Below are positions 1 to 8,861 of a stretch of DNA of 39,736 bases, in pieces; the first letter of the stretch is position 1; each line of letters starts with the position of its first letter. Source of the DNA: Sphaerosporella brunnea (taxonomy: Eukaryota; Ascomycota; Pezizomycetes; Pezizales; Pyronemataceae); assembly GCA_008704415.1 (NCBI GenBank), contig VXIS01000395.1, positions 1 to 39,736 of the forward strand, read 5' to 3'. Made by a program: the position numbers and the translations under genes. The notes under the pieces are model-generated. The model did not search any database, was not told where the DNA came from, and saw only the letters and a list, made by a program, of their open reading frames with translations.

Positions 1-148
1 CTTCAACTCCTAGTATGCGAAACAAACAGGAAAAAGTGAGACCGCCATCGTAGGCATTAAAAATTACAAAGCCTCTCTGTCAGGTGGTCAGCACAGCGTG
101 TTCTGTTGCAGCGTTGAGAGCTGGTACTTACGAAAGAAGGTGATAGTC

Positions 149-610
149 TTATAGCGCATCACTTCGTGCGCGGCGGTTCGACCCAGTTCTGCCAAACCCT
201 CGCATCTCTTCCGGACAAAACGCAGCAGCCCTCTCAACCTCGGCCCTGATTTCGGCCCTCCCAAGCCATTCCTCCGCCTGCTGACACATCTGCTTCATTG
301 AGCCATGATCCGCGAGGTTGTAATCACCTAGCGGAGGTTGAAAGCAAATGTAGTGGTGACCTTTGCCATGATAGTTGAATTCCTGTGTTAGCGCGTCGTG
401 CACGAGTACTGTGTTTATCGCCATCGATTTAAGGAGGTTCACAGCCTTCCTGATTCCCGTGAAAACGAACCGAGGCGACGATGCTTCGTTGATCTTTTCT
501 CCAGTTCCAATGCTGAGGAGTAGTCGGAATGGGGCTCCCGCTAAGAGCTGCTGTGCTTGTTTCCAAGCAAGTTTAGCGGGATTGTTGTATAACAACCCGC
601 CGCCAGCCCT
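149..610 (-). pseudogene. Patatin-like phospholipase C-terminal fragment (relic)
   Basis: The minus-strand frame contains GGGLLYNNPAKLAW followed about 20 residues later by LLLSIGTG. This matches the C-terminal half of fungal patatin-like phospholipases, where a D-G-G/A motif precedes L-x-x-N-N-P and is followed by a LVSIGTG strand. No N-terminal half with a GxSxG nucleophile motif lies upstream on this strand. The catalytic Asp expected just before GGLL is absent (the residues are A-G-G-G) because the conserved sequence begins exactly where an A-rich element tail ends at about 611. I read this as a truncated, non-functional lipase relic broken by an insertion. Patatins hydrolyse acyl lipids with a Ser-Asp dyad. 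Family assignment is fairly good; inactivity is an inference from the missing half and missing Asp. Confidence 0.6.
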
Positions 611-686
611 TTGTTTGTTTGTTTTAATCAGCCTGTATTCGGCCGCTTGCGGCCATGACATGGGGGCTATATACACAGATCTACCC
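611..686 (-). mobile_element. SINE/LINE-like short element, copy 1 (hairpin plus AAAC tail)
   Basis: On the minus strand this stretch has the perfect 6-bp-stem hairpin GGCCGCAAGCGGCC (641-654), then about 10 bases, then GATTAAAACAAACAAACAAA, an (AAAC)n-type tail. A second copy with the same hairpin and the same GATTAAAAC start of tail lies on the plus strand at about 5035-5085. The two agree at 32 of 36 positions across the hairpin-tail segment, and all four differences are transitions. A simple-repeat 3' tail fits a SINE or truncated LINE end; class assignment is tentative. The copy abuts the patatin relic and seems to have removed its catalytic Asp codon. I could not find a target duplication here. 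Confidence 0.4.
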
Positions 687-751
687 TTGAACCTCAAGTG
701 TCCACAGACGGGCGTGATCTGAAAGGCGCACCAAGGAAATTCGTAGCTGGT

Positions 752-822
752 AGAGTGAGACAAAAAGGGAGACAAAAGGAAAGACAAAGAGGAAAGACAA
801 AGGGAAATACAAAGGGAAAGAC
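752..822. repeat. Purine-rich imperfect simple repeat
   Basis: The plus strand is an imperfect array of AGACAAAGG/GAAAG-type units, almost purely purine. No coding role is visible. Confidence 0.6.
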
Positions 823-834
823 ATCAATTTATAA

Positions 835-1053
835 TTATTCTTGTGGCTTCTCCGGCCACTTGCCCACTTGCGTGCTCCCTAAAAAACCAAGGATGGCCTC
901 GGTGCACCTTGCATCTGCCAGAATTCTGGCTACAGGAGTGGAGGTCTTCTTCCAACCCTCCTTGTCACCCTTTCTCGTCGCCACCCTAATTGCCTTCCAC
1001 AAAATGTCCTGCTCCTTTCGCCATACCTGGAAGCCCTGAACATGAAATGGCAA
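835..1053 (-). other. Unrecognised 72-codon open frame
   Basis: A short minus-strand frame, rich in Lys and Trp, ends with a stretch around ILGFLGSTQVGKWPE. It has a faint look of the C-terminal tail of a fungal retroelement protein, but I cannot name a family. It lies inside a relic- and repeat-rich stretch, so a decayed element fragment is more likely than a live gene. Confidence 0.15.
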
Positions 1054-1157
1054 ATAATCATGTGCAGCACGTGACTACTGGTCTTCCATAGATTTCGCTT
1101 ATCTATGATTGAAAAGTAGATTAGATTAGGTTCACTGTCACACTTGCATTAAGCTTT

Positions 1158-1253
1158 CCTTCCACCACTCCTCCCTTCCACCACTTTTCCCTTCCACCAC
1201 TTTTCCCTTCCACCACTTTTCCCTTCCACCACTTTTCCCTTCCACCACTTCTC
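1158..1253. repeat. 16-bp minisatellite, 6 units
   Basis: The unit is approximately CCTTCCACCACTTTTC, repeated six times at exact 16-base spacing. The first copy is the most divergent and the middle copies are identical. Confidence 0.9.
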
Positions 1254-1383
1254 AGAACAAGGATTGACAGTTCTTCTCCGATTATCCGTCTAATAAGAAG
1301 TGTCTAACTCATCGGTCAGCCTTGTTATTTGAATGAACAGACAGAGCTTCTAAATGCTGACGCTGATTTACCAGCCACAGAGT

Positions 1384-1473
1384 TCAAATCTACCTTTTTA
1401 CCACCCATTCACCTCAAATCTACCTTTTTACCACCCATTCACCTCAAATCTACCTTTTTACCACCCATTCACC
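1384..1473. repeat. 30-bp minisatellite, 3 identical units
   Basis: Three identical 30-base units begin TCAAATCTACC and end CCATTCACC, followed by a shorter duplication of TTCACCTCG. Near-perfect identity suggests recent expansion. Confidence 0.92.
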
Positions 1474-1558
1474 TCGTTCACCTCGTTGAATAAGTAGTAT
1501 TTAATCCCCGCAATACTTCATTTGGGAATGTGTGTTCCAACTTCTTGCGTCATAGATT

Positions 1559-2617
1559 ATGGCAGCTTCCAGTGTGAACCCGACGACAAAGCCGGCCATT
1601 GTCCTGTCATTCGCTCATCTGGAGGGTACTCGTTGTCTCGAGTCATTGTTCCTTCTGCAAGAACTAGGAGGTCGAATCCATATGGCCGAAGGAAGGGAAC
1701 GTACTGAACCGTTCTTTCCTGATGAGTACTTCCAGTTCTGCGGCGGGCAAGGCTCGGGGGCAATGCTAGCAGTAATGTTCGGAGTGTTTGGCTGGTCTGT
1801 TTGAACGGCCATTGCGAACTACACCACCTTCCATCCTTCGCTGATGCCGGAATATATAACAGCAAAAGGCCCCGAGTTCGATGGTTCTTCGATCATGTCG
1901 GCCCTCCTCAACTTTCAGGAAGATGGCAAAGCCTCCTTCCACAGTCCCGATGCCCTAATGCCAACCGTCATCTTTGCACGCTTTGCAGACCAAACCAGAG
2001 TTAACTTCCGAACCTGGGACACTTCCTCCGCTTCACCGCTCTCTCCCAGTCAGATCATGCTGGCGTCACTCGCTCGCTGCAGCCACTTCGGTAAACAGAA
2101 ACTCGATGATGGCAACGTCTACGACGACCAGCTGAACACCGATAGCCATGTGACGACCTTGTCTGAGGCGGACGGCTATTTCGGATCGCAACAGAAGACG
2201 GCTATGTTGGTGACTTTTGGTGGCCAGCCTTTTTGCAAGGAAGTTGGCGCAATCGATCAATCGCCTATGCAACAACTTAAAGGAGTCCAGCCACAGAGAC
2301 GGCGGCTGCGGATGATTAGCTCGGTAGCCGACTTTACGAGAAGTATCCGGACTATGGGACGGGGGACAGCTCCACTTGTGTCCGGGTCAGCGTCTCAACT
2401 GGAGACCACTGCGGCGATGTCGTTCGAAGGCTATTCTTCTCATTTCGCGCTGAAAGTTGATGGGTACAGCGTTGCGGGAACCGATATCTGCGATTTGCTT
2501 GTTGTTGATCAGGCCCTACAGTTGGCTCGTGAGGATCCGGACATGAATGCCGAGTTCGACGAGTGCGCGAGGCGCATTGTTCAGATCCTCGGAAAGTGCT
2601 CCGAGTCTGAGCTCTGA
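1559..2617 (+). pseudogene. Degenerate patatin-like protein with one in-frame TGA
   Basis: One reading frame runs from ATG 1559 to the stop at 2617, interrupted only by TGA at 1802-1804. Up to the stop it follows a patatin N-terminus: a hydrophobic strand, a LESLFLLQEL helix, then YFQFCGGQGSGAMLAVMFG, aligning with the family's DLIGGTSTGG nucleophile elbow. Reading through TGA continues the fold (TAIANYTTF, then a PTVIFARFADQTRVNFRTWD strand). However, the DGGGxRG oxyanion loop is replaced by AHLEGTRC, and the DGGLGxNNP segment reads YDDQLNTDSHV. The protein would be catalytically dead even without the stop. No intron fits the interruption, because the frame is unchanged on both sides and there is no good donor/acceptor pair. 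A CGA-to-TGA change would fit RIP or random decay. The C-terminal 150 residues resemble the helical tail of long fungal patatins only loosely. Confidence 0.55.
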
Positions 2618-2749
2618 TGGAGGCGTTGTTGCTTTGCTAGTGCAGCTGGGTAACAGGTCTATGCTTGACAAAGAAAACCCATATCCTGTCCCCGCAGAGT
2701 GAGAGCTGGACAAATTGAAACAATCGAGCGAGATTTAGTGAATGTGATC

Positions 2750-3140
2750 TTTCTATGAGCCGGATATCTTTCTATGGCGGCGAGCGTTTCTATGAAAGCC
2801 ATACTTTTCGTTGAACCCCAAGAATTTCTATGACCGCATGTCTTGCCTTACAATGGCAGCATAGGTATCTTTCCATAGCGGCGAGAATTTCTATAAAAGC
2901 CGGCATTTCTATGAGCGCTCGGAGCCTTTCTATGATCGCCTTCACTTCTATGAAGCGCTTGCCTTTCTATGAAATTCTTGATTTCTATGACCGGCCCACC
3001 CATCTCTGAACCCCGAAACGTTTCAACAACCGCATGACATTCTACGAGACCATGACCAAGGGCTGCACCGCCGACCAGAAGACTTTCCGTGGACCCTAAC
3101 ACTTTCTACCTACATATGGCCATGAGTCTTTCCACGCCCG
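2750..3140. repeat. Degenerate 18-19-bp periodic array (TTTCTATGA core)
   Basis: The core TTTCTATGA or a one- to two-base variant recurs at 2750, 2769, 2787, 2825, 2870, 2888, 2906, 2927, 2945, 2964 and 2982, with weaker copies at about 3002, 3021, 3039, 3083 and 3103. Most steps are 18 or 19 bases. Eighteen is a multiple of three, and within blocks the plus strand reads Phe-Tyr-Glu/Asp hexapeptides (for example RHFYERSEPFYDRLHFYE near 2900-2950), with frameshifts where spacing is 19 and with stops. It could be an old minisatellite or a decayed coding tandem repeat. Confidence 0.75.
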
Positions 3141-3345
3141 CTATTTCTCAGAGCTCGTTCGCACTTTCAATTTCACTTGCAGCAGCGCCAGCGGCAGATG
3201 CAGAGCAGAGAAAGTGCTTCCCTCCCACACATCCCCACCCATCCCCGCCCGTCGCAGAAACAAAACCATATCGTACAAGTGGAGTTACATCCAGAGCGGT
3301 GCTTTTGAATATATAGTACAGTATAGATGCACAAGCAGTAGGGGG

Positions 3346-3426
3346 TCTCAATAACCTCCGTTCGCGACGTACGGAGTGGGAACGTAAATCAAAAATTTCG
3401 GCGACAATGTCGCGAGGTTATTGAGA
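3346..3426. repeat. Short inverted repeat (13-bp arms), foldback relic
   Basis: TCTCAATAACCTC at 3346-3358 is mirrored by GAGGTTATTGAGA at 3414-3426, and a further CGCGAC/GTCGCG pair lies inside with a small offset. This could be a tiny foldback element, but no target duplication is clear. Confidence 0.5.
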
Positions 3427-3525
3427 ACCTCGACATTAGGCCGCCGTTATATCTGACATTTGTGTGTAACTATGACATCGCCGCGCCGCTGATGTGACCT
3501 CACTCAACTCCCACCATCACCACTG

Positions 3526-4022
3526 CTAAAGCGCATAGCTGCACCACGACGAAAGCTCCACCACGAAAGCTCGGCGGCGACGAAAGCTCGGCAACACAGG
3601 TTTAGGCTTGACACGATCGCACCGCAATGCATCAAGGAAACGTGTTATCCAGTTCTTCCCAATAACGTTCTTTTGACCCTTCTGCATTTGTACCTGTCGA
3701 TTTTTAGGGTCTTTGGCCATCTCCACTACCAACCCCATTAGATGATCAATGCTTGCTGGAAACCCCAGTTCATCTAGCCTCTCCAACCACCTCACAATTG
3801 CTTTGTCGGCAGCAGGAGAGAATATTTACTCCCCCTGTGTGCCTCCTGCCTTGACCGCCTTCCGTTCCTTCTGTGGCCTAAGGATGACTTGCTAACATCA
3901 CATGCTTCAGCCGCCTAGCGTAGAGTCTGATAGGTACCGTCATCAAGCCCTTTGAGGGCCATCGCGTAACGTTCCTCGAGGTTTTTCTTAGTAATGGCAC
4001 TTCGTTCCTTGACTTTAGGCAT
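3526..4022 (-). pseudogene. Fot1/pogo-type transposase 5' fragment (pseudogene)
   Basis: From ATG at 4022 the minus strand encodes MPKVKERSAITKKNLEERYA followed by a psq-like helix-turn-helix (TLR-stop-AAEACDVSKSSLGHR). After a frameshift near 3820-3830 comes the second DNA-binding module, AIVRWLERLDELGFPAS...IGKNWITRFL, typical of the Tc5-type HTH of Fot1/pogo transposases. An in-frame TAG at 3915-3917 replaces what is normally Gln in the psq motif, a CAG-to-TAG change as expected from RIP. The DDE catalytic domain is missing: downstream of ITRFLDALRCDRVKPK the frame degrades. It is therefore a non-functional, 5'-only relic. Family assignment is confident for the HTH portion. Confidence 0.72.
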
Positions 4023-4520
4023 ATTGGCGGTAGGCTGGGTGATTGCGAATGGGTTGCGAGCGGGTTGTTGGTGGAATATGGGCTTTCACAGTGTCATATA
4101 GTCACGCTTTTTTTTTCTTTTTTTTGCGCTCAGACGTGTCTCGCTTCTAGTGGATGTCTCGCTTCCCAGTGATCTACGTTAACTATCTTAAATCTTCATC
4201 TTTGGTTGCAGATTAAGAAAAAAAAGTGTTTGTCTTGTGTAACGAGCTGGCAAAGTGTGTAATGGTCATTGTCAAGTCACTTTTTGTATGAGGCACCATA
4301 CAAAATCACCTTTCAAAAAGCTCTTAACACTGCCTTATAGCACTCCCAATTTTGCCCTCTTTTTTTCAGATTCATGGGGGTGGGATTAAACAAACGTAAA
4401 AGTCTAACAATTATACAGTACTAGGACAAAAAGATGGGAAAAGTCGCAGTTTTCCTAGTTTTACAGCTAAATCACTCACTTTTCACCACCTTACCAAAAA
4501 TTACTATTTTGTCCAAAAAA
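4023..4520. other. AT-rich spacer, no gene seen
   Basis: AT-rich DNA with several poly-T and poly-A runs (about 4109-4127 and 4210-4228). I see no open frame with family features. It may include the remainder of the Fot1/pogo relic's upstream end. Confidence 0.5.
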
Positions 4521-4580
4521 ATTGACTGCTGGCCAAGAAAATTGACTGCTGGCCAAGAAAATTGACTGCTGGCCAAGAAA
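4521..4580. repeat. 20-bp tandem repeat, 3 identical units
   Basis: Three exact copies of the 20-mer ATTGACTGCTGGCCAAGAAA stand head to tail, immediately followed by ATATAAAAAC. Confidence 0.95.
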
Positions 4581-4843
4581 ATATAAAAACACATTGAATT
4601 CAATCTCCAAAGAGTTTCTGTTTTATTTTTTTGGTGGCACGCAGGATTAGGGTTGTGGGGTGTCCTCCACTTTTTTCAAACCATCGAGGGCCTGTTCTTA
4701 ATCACGCAGCGCCGAGTGATATTCTGTGTGTACTTGCTGAGGATTCTGATCGTCGGCGCCACGTGCACGTACCTCGTTTGATTTCGTCGCATGTGAGAGC
4801 GAAGGGGTGGCACGTTAGTTCATACCCAAATACTTAAGTACAG
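4581..4843. other. Spacer, no gene seen
   Basis: Contains a 68-codon open frame (4631-4837) without recognisable features. I see no supportable function. Confidence 0.4.
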
Positions 4844-4973
4844 TACCGTAAAAACTCGAGAGCAAGAGAATGGGCTACGTCACTGGCTAAGTCACTGCGC
4901 CATGTGGCAAAGTCACTCAGCCTACATGGCGCAGTGACTTAGCCCATTCTCTTGCTCTCGAGTTTTTACGGTA
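4844..4973. mobile_element. TA-flanked foldback MITE (126 bp)
   Basis: TA at 4844-4845 and 4972-4973 flank an almost complete hairpin. The left arm starts CCGTAAAAACTCGAGAGCAA and its exact reverse complement ends at 4971. After about 32 paired bases, a 12-base segment (CGTCACTGGCTA) is extra on the left side; pairing then resumes over AGTCACTGCGCCATGT. The centre contains further GTCACT copies. TA duplication plus long terminal inverted repeats and no coding capacity is the pattern of a Tc1/mariner-type MITE. Its termini do not match those of the complete transposon at 5181, so its mobilising partner is not that element. Confidence 0.8.
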
Positions 4974-4976
4974 GCA

Positions 4977-5100
4977 AAAAGGGGCTTAAATAAACCCCAG
5001 AGTAGGCCACGTGCCTAGGGGCGGCAATGATTCTGTATCTTAACATGCCATGGCCGCAAGCGGCCAAATGCAAGTTGATTAAAACAAAAGGGGCTTAAAT
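4977..5100 (+). mobile_element. SINE/LINE-like short element, copy 2, with 15-bp direct repeats
   Basis: A perfect 15-base direct repeat AAAAGGGGCTTAAAT (4977-4991 and 5086-5100) brackets a 94-base insert. The insert carries the GGCCGCAAGCGGCC hairpin (5052-5065) and ends GATTAAAAC. A target duplication of this length with an A-rich end is the signature of target-primed reverse transcription. The same hairpin-tail module occurs inverted at 611-686. The 5' end of the copy is probably truncated; the element class is inferred, not proven. Confidence 0.55.
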
Positions 5101-5180
5101 CGCTCCGGCAGAAAATCAGCAGTGACAAAGATGCAGTTACCTTAGCAATGCGGTAGTAACCCCCTCAAGCTTCGCGGTTA

Positions 5181-5207
5181 GAGTGCCGGACACTTAGTTG
5201 GGGTAGC
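5181..5207. repeat. Left terminal inverted repeat of the transposon
   Basis: 27 bases starting GAGTGCCGGACACTTAG, immediately inside TA 5179-5180. It matches the right end with two mismatches. Confidence 0.93.
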
Positions 5208-5623
5208 GTCTTGGCAAGGCTTGGCAAATGTCCAATTGCTCTGCCCCGTTACTAAGCATCGAGTGATGTCTAATGAGCGTGAGCTGGCAGTTCCGGGCGC
5301 AGCTGGCAGCTCCAGGCGCAGCTTGCCACCCGTCTGCCCCCCGTCCCCGCAGTTTTTTTCGCCAATTTTCAGCCAAATCACACGATTTTTGACTTGCCAG
5401 ACGCCTCGCTTTGCGCTTAATCGAACCGGCTTCACGTCTGCTGGTACCTACTATACCTCATGCCCGGGAGTTAGAGCTTGCTGGCTATCTGTACGTTTGA
5501 GCGCATAACTCCACCAATTTTACAGCTACTGACACGCTTTTGATATCCACAGAATCGTCTCGCTGTGCTCTATTCAGCCGTGCTATTTGTTGCCTCCAAA
5601 ACCTGCCGCTTCCTGCCGCTACA

Positions 5624-8037
5624 ATGCCTCGTCCATCTAAAAGAGCGCTCTCCAACAGGGAAAACAGTGTAAAGGGGGTTGAAGCAGCAAAGCGAAGGCG
5701 CTTTTCAGCAGCGGCATTGCCCACAGAGATAGATACCGCTAGGGAGGGCGACTCTGAGCCAGACTCGGATAAAGAGGTGAAGCTCAGCGACCCGGAGGAC
5801 GATATTCTGGAGCTGGAGCAGCCAGCTTTAGGATGGGATCATGCAGAGCGGCAGCTGCCCGGTTACTCAAAAACAAACACTGGGAAAACACGACAGTCCA
5901 AGTGGTATCAGAAGAAGAAAAAGGCGGAGCAGGAAAAAAAGGCGGAAGAATTACAGTCTACCTATGGAAATATCTCGCGCTGGTTCAATCCTTCCGGTTC
6001 AACTACCGCCACTGGCAGATCCACGACTCCTTCTCTCCCACCGCCTGCCCTTGCGGAAGCCGTTCCTCCAACATGGCTCCTCCCTCCGTCCGCGTCTCTG
6101 CCTCCCCCTCTATCTCACACGCCGAGCCTTGGGTCTATCTATACCTCTTTGGATTTTGAAAGTACTTTTTTTCGGACCGATAACTTGCAGCTCACAACTG
6201 AAATTCATGACTTGGAGGCCTGGTTGAAAAAAAATAAAGCGAAGGTTACCGGAGATTGGTTGAAGCGTGTGCAGGGCATCATCGGCCTGTTGCGCTTTCA
6301 TGGAAGCAAGGGCACCGGCTACAACACAGCGGCCCCTGCCAAACGAAGACACGATTGGGTTGAGCATAGCTTATCTATTGCCGTCTCGCTTGGAAAGGGT
6401 CAGAAATATGCGCAGGCTTTGAGGCATTGGGCGCGGGATTGGTTTGAGACCAGAACTCCACCTGCATGTCCCCAAAGAGGCCGACATGTTAAGAGAACCA
6501 GTCTCTTCAACGACGAAGGGGTGTCATTAGCAGTGCGAGAATATCTCAATGTAGCGATGTGGAGAGCGGACCCTCAAGGGATGTGCGAGGCCGTAAAAAA
6601 CCACCTTCGCAGCCAGGAAGGGTACGATTGCATGAAAATTGAGGTTATTTTAAACACCAAGGATAATAAAGGCGGGATATGTGATAGGACTGCGCGACGA
6701 TGGTTTGTGAAGCTTGGTTGGATTTATGGACGGAACAAGAAGGGTTATTGTGATGGGCATGAGCGGAAAGATGTGGTGGAATACCGGGACAAGGTATTTT
6801 GCCCGCGAATGAAGGTATGTGGAATATTGCGGTTTGAGCTGAGAGCGGAGAGCTGACGGGGTGAACCTTGAAGGTGATCTATGAGACCTTACGGGAATAC
6901 AATGACAACGGGGAAGTTGTTAAGCAGTTACCAATTTTTTCGAAGCGAAGACACCTTGTCACCCACGATGAAAGCACTTTCAATGCTAATGACGGCTCTT
7001 CCTTTTCTTGGAAGAAGGAGGGTAGCGAGTGGTTAAAACCTAAGTCTCGGGGCAAAGGCATCATGGTGTCTGATTTTCTCTGTGCTGCAGTGGGCCGGCT
7101 CTCCTATTTTGATGAAGAGAAGCAAGAGCAAGTCTACGCTACGGAAATAATTAAGTATGGGAGTGGTAAAAGTGATGAGGGTTGGTGGAATGCCGAGAAG
7201 ATGGTTGAGCAAACTAAAAAAGCCATTGATATTTTTAACAAGGCTTTCCCCGACGACATTGCGGTCTTTGCCTTCGACAACTCCAGCGGCCACGCCTGCA
7301 AGGCACCTGACGCCCTCAATGCCAACCGAATGAATCTTGGCAGCGGTGGCAAGCAAGCAAAAATGCATGCCACCAACTTCTACCTTGCGGACGGCAGTAC
7401 ACAGCATCAAGACATGGTTTTCCAACCTGGCGATACCGAATTTGATTCTAGAGAGCCTATTTCGGAGCAGCTGGTCGGTGAAGCAAAGGGTATGAAACGG
7501 GTTTTGCAGGAACGCAGCCTTTGGGTACCGGGACTGAAGAAACAGTGTGGACGAAGAAAGAAAGATATGGCCAAGGTAAAACAGTTCGGCGACAGGCTAT
7601 TTGAGGAGACGATGGAGACCTACGAAGCACGGACAGCAGACCGCTGTGAGGCAGGAAAAGGCTGCTGCGCAGTTCGTATCCTTGAAGCCCAGCGGGACTT
7701 CCAAGAAGAAAAGTCTATGCTAGAACACGTTATCACCGCTGCTGGCCACGAAGTCATTTTCTACCCTAAGTTTCACTGCGAGCTCAACTATATTGAGTAT
7801 TATTGGGCCGCCCTGAAGAAGTACACCCGCGACAACTGCAAATATACCTTTCCCGAGCTTGAGAAAACGGTTCTCGAAGCGATGGCCTCCATAAATCTGA
7901 AGACTATTCGACGTTTTGCAGAGCGTAGTAAGAGGTGGATGATGGCATACATCAATGGTTTGTCAGAGGAGCAACGTGCTTATGCTGAAAAGCAGTATAA
8001 GTCACATCGAAGGGTTACTAGAGACGTGTTTGTATAG
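5624..8037 (+). CDS. DDE transposase (IS630/Tc1/mariner superfamily), 784 aa
   Basis: Exons are 5624-6814 and 6874-8037. The 59-bp intron has donor GTATGT, a branch-like GCTGAC and acceptor AAG, and keeps phase 0. ATG 5624 (MPRPSKR) is the first ATG in the frame. Residues 1-150 are basic and low in complexity, with a LPGYSKTNTGKTRQSKWYQ segment that may bind DNA or localise the protein. The catalytic triad appears as THDES (Asp about 429), FAFDNSSGH (Asp about 532) and KFHCELNYIEYYW (Glu about 705). The Glu block corresponds to the PELNPIE motif of IS630/mariner enzymes. The gap from second Asp to Glu is about 172 residues instead of 34-41, with a Cys-containing insert (CEAGKGCCAVRIL) and a QEEKSMLEHVI helix. 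From memory this architecture is widespread among fungal genomes, usually as unnamed proteins. It should excise and paste the surrounding element at TA sites. No stop or frameshift is present. Confidence 0.88.
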
Positions 8038-8332
8038 AATCATGTACAGTCACTCACGCTAGGCTATTCCTAAATAGGTATGGTGGAACCGTTGAGCCGC
8101 ACAGAGCCGCACAGAGCCGCTGTCCAATGTCTCCTGCCGCCACCAAAAACTAGTGATTTTCAAACCTTTTCAGCTCCACAACCACGCCACTAAATTGAAT
8201 TTTGAAACCGACGGATTGTTCTCTGTACTCTATTCTATCGATCTTGGGTCTGTTTTATCACTCTTTTTATTTTTGTCGGGCGGTGAAAAGGTTGGCGTTG
8301 GGGGTTGTTGAGGGCGTCGACCCCCCTGTCAT

Positions 8333-8359
8333 GCTACCTCAGCTAAGTGTCCGGCACTC
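8333..8359. repeat. Right terminal inverted repeat of the transposon
   Basis: The reverse complement of the left terminus, ending CTAAGTGTCCGGCACTC just before TA 8360-8361. Confidence 0.93.
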
Positions 8360-8861
8360 TACTCCTGTGTTCTCTCAACTGCCGTACAACTCCGGGAGCG
8401 ATTTTACGCCCCTTTTTGATCGACATCGAGCTCGCTACCGTATCCATGTCGATGTCTCGGTTTAAAGTCCGTTTCTGGAATAAACGGGGTCAGGCGAGGA
8501 AGTCAAAACTGTCGCGTGTGCATGCAGCCATGAAAGCTCGTAAGCGCCAGAGATAAGACATACGAGGCAATTCTCAACATGCTATGGGAAATTGTGTTTC
8601 TTTAGTGGAGATATAGTTCATCCTTATAATAGAACGGTCGACCTATAGCTATTCTAGACACTTCCTGTGTATTTTGCTTTCTATTTGTTTTTTTAGAGTG
8701 TTGTTTACTCTATGTAATTGCTTCAATTGAACCCACCCAGCCAGCCACAGCCTGTAGCCTGGCGGTTCAAATCGAAGTTTGTTATCATCTTGATCGCATC
8801 CAGTTACAAACCCCTCAAAACCTCCAATCCATCCTGGATAGCCGCCATCAAACCCACAACC
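8360..8861. other. Upstream region of the O-methyltransferase gene
   Basis: About 500 bases between the transposon end and the methyltransferase start codon. It holds small open frames without features. The transposon end lies close enough to affect the gene's promoter, but no specific motif can be claimed. Confidence 0.4.

Larger units (their letters stand above)
5181..8359 (+). mobile_element. Complete Tc1/mariner-superfamily transposon, 3179 bp
   Basis: The left end reads TA, then GAGTGCCGGACACTTAG; the right end is the reverse complement followed by TA (8360-8361). The first 17 terminal bases are perfectly inverted, and 25 of the terminal 27 match overall. The TA dinucleotides at 5179-5180 and 8360-8361 fit the canonical Tc1/mariner target duplication. 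The interior holds one intact transposase gene (5624-8037), about 0.42 kb of 5' leader with subterminal direct repeats (CTTGGCAAGG; GCAGCTGGCAG), and about 0.3 kb of 3' sequence. At 3.2 kb it is more than twice the size of classical mariners. Intact termini and an uninterrupted gene argue for a recent insertion, unlike the relics to its left. Confidence 0.92.

Noticed and set aside
8762..8771. GGTTCAAATC resembling a pol III B box
   Set aside because: No A box at the right distance and no tRNA cloverleaf.
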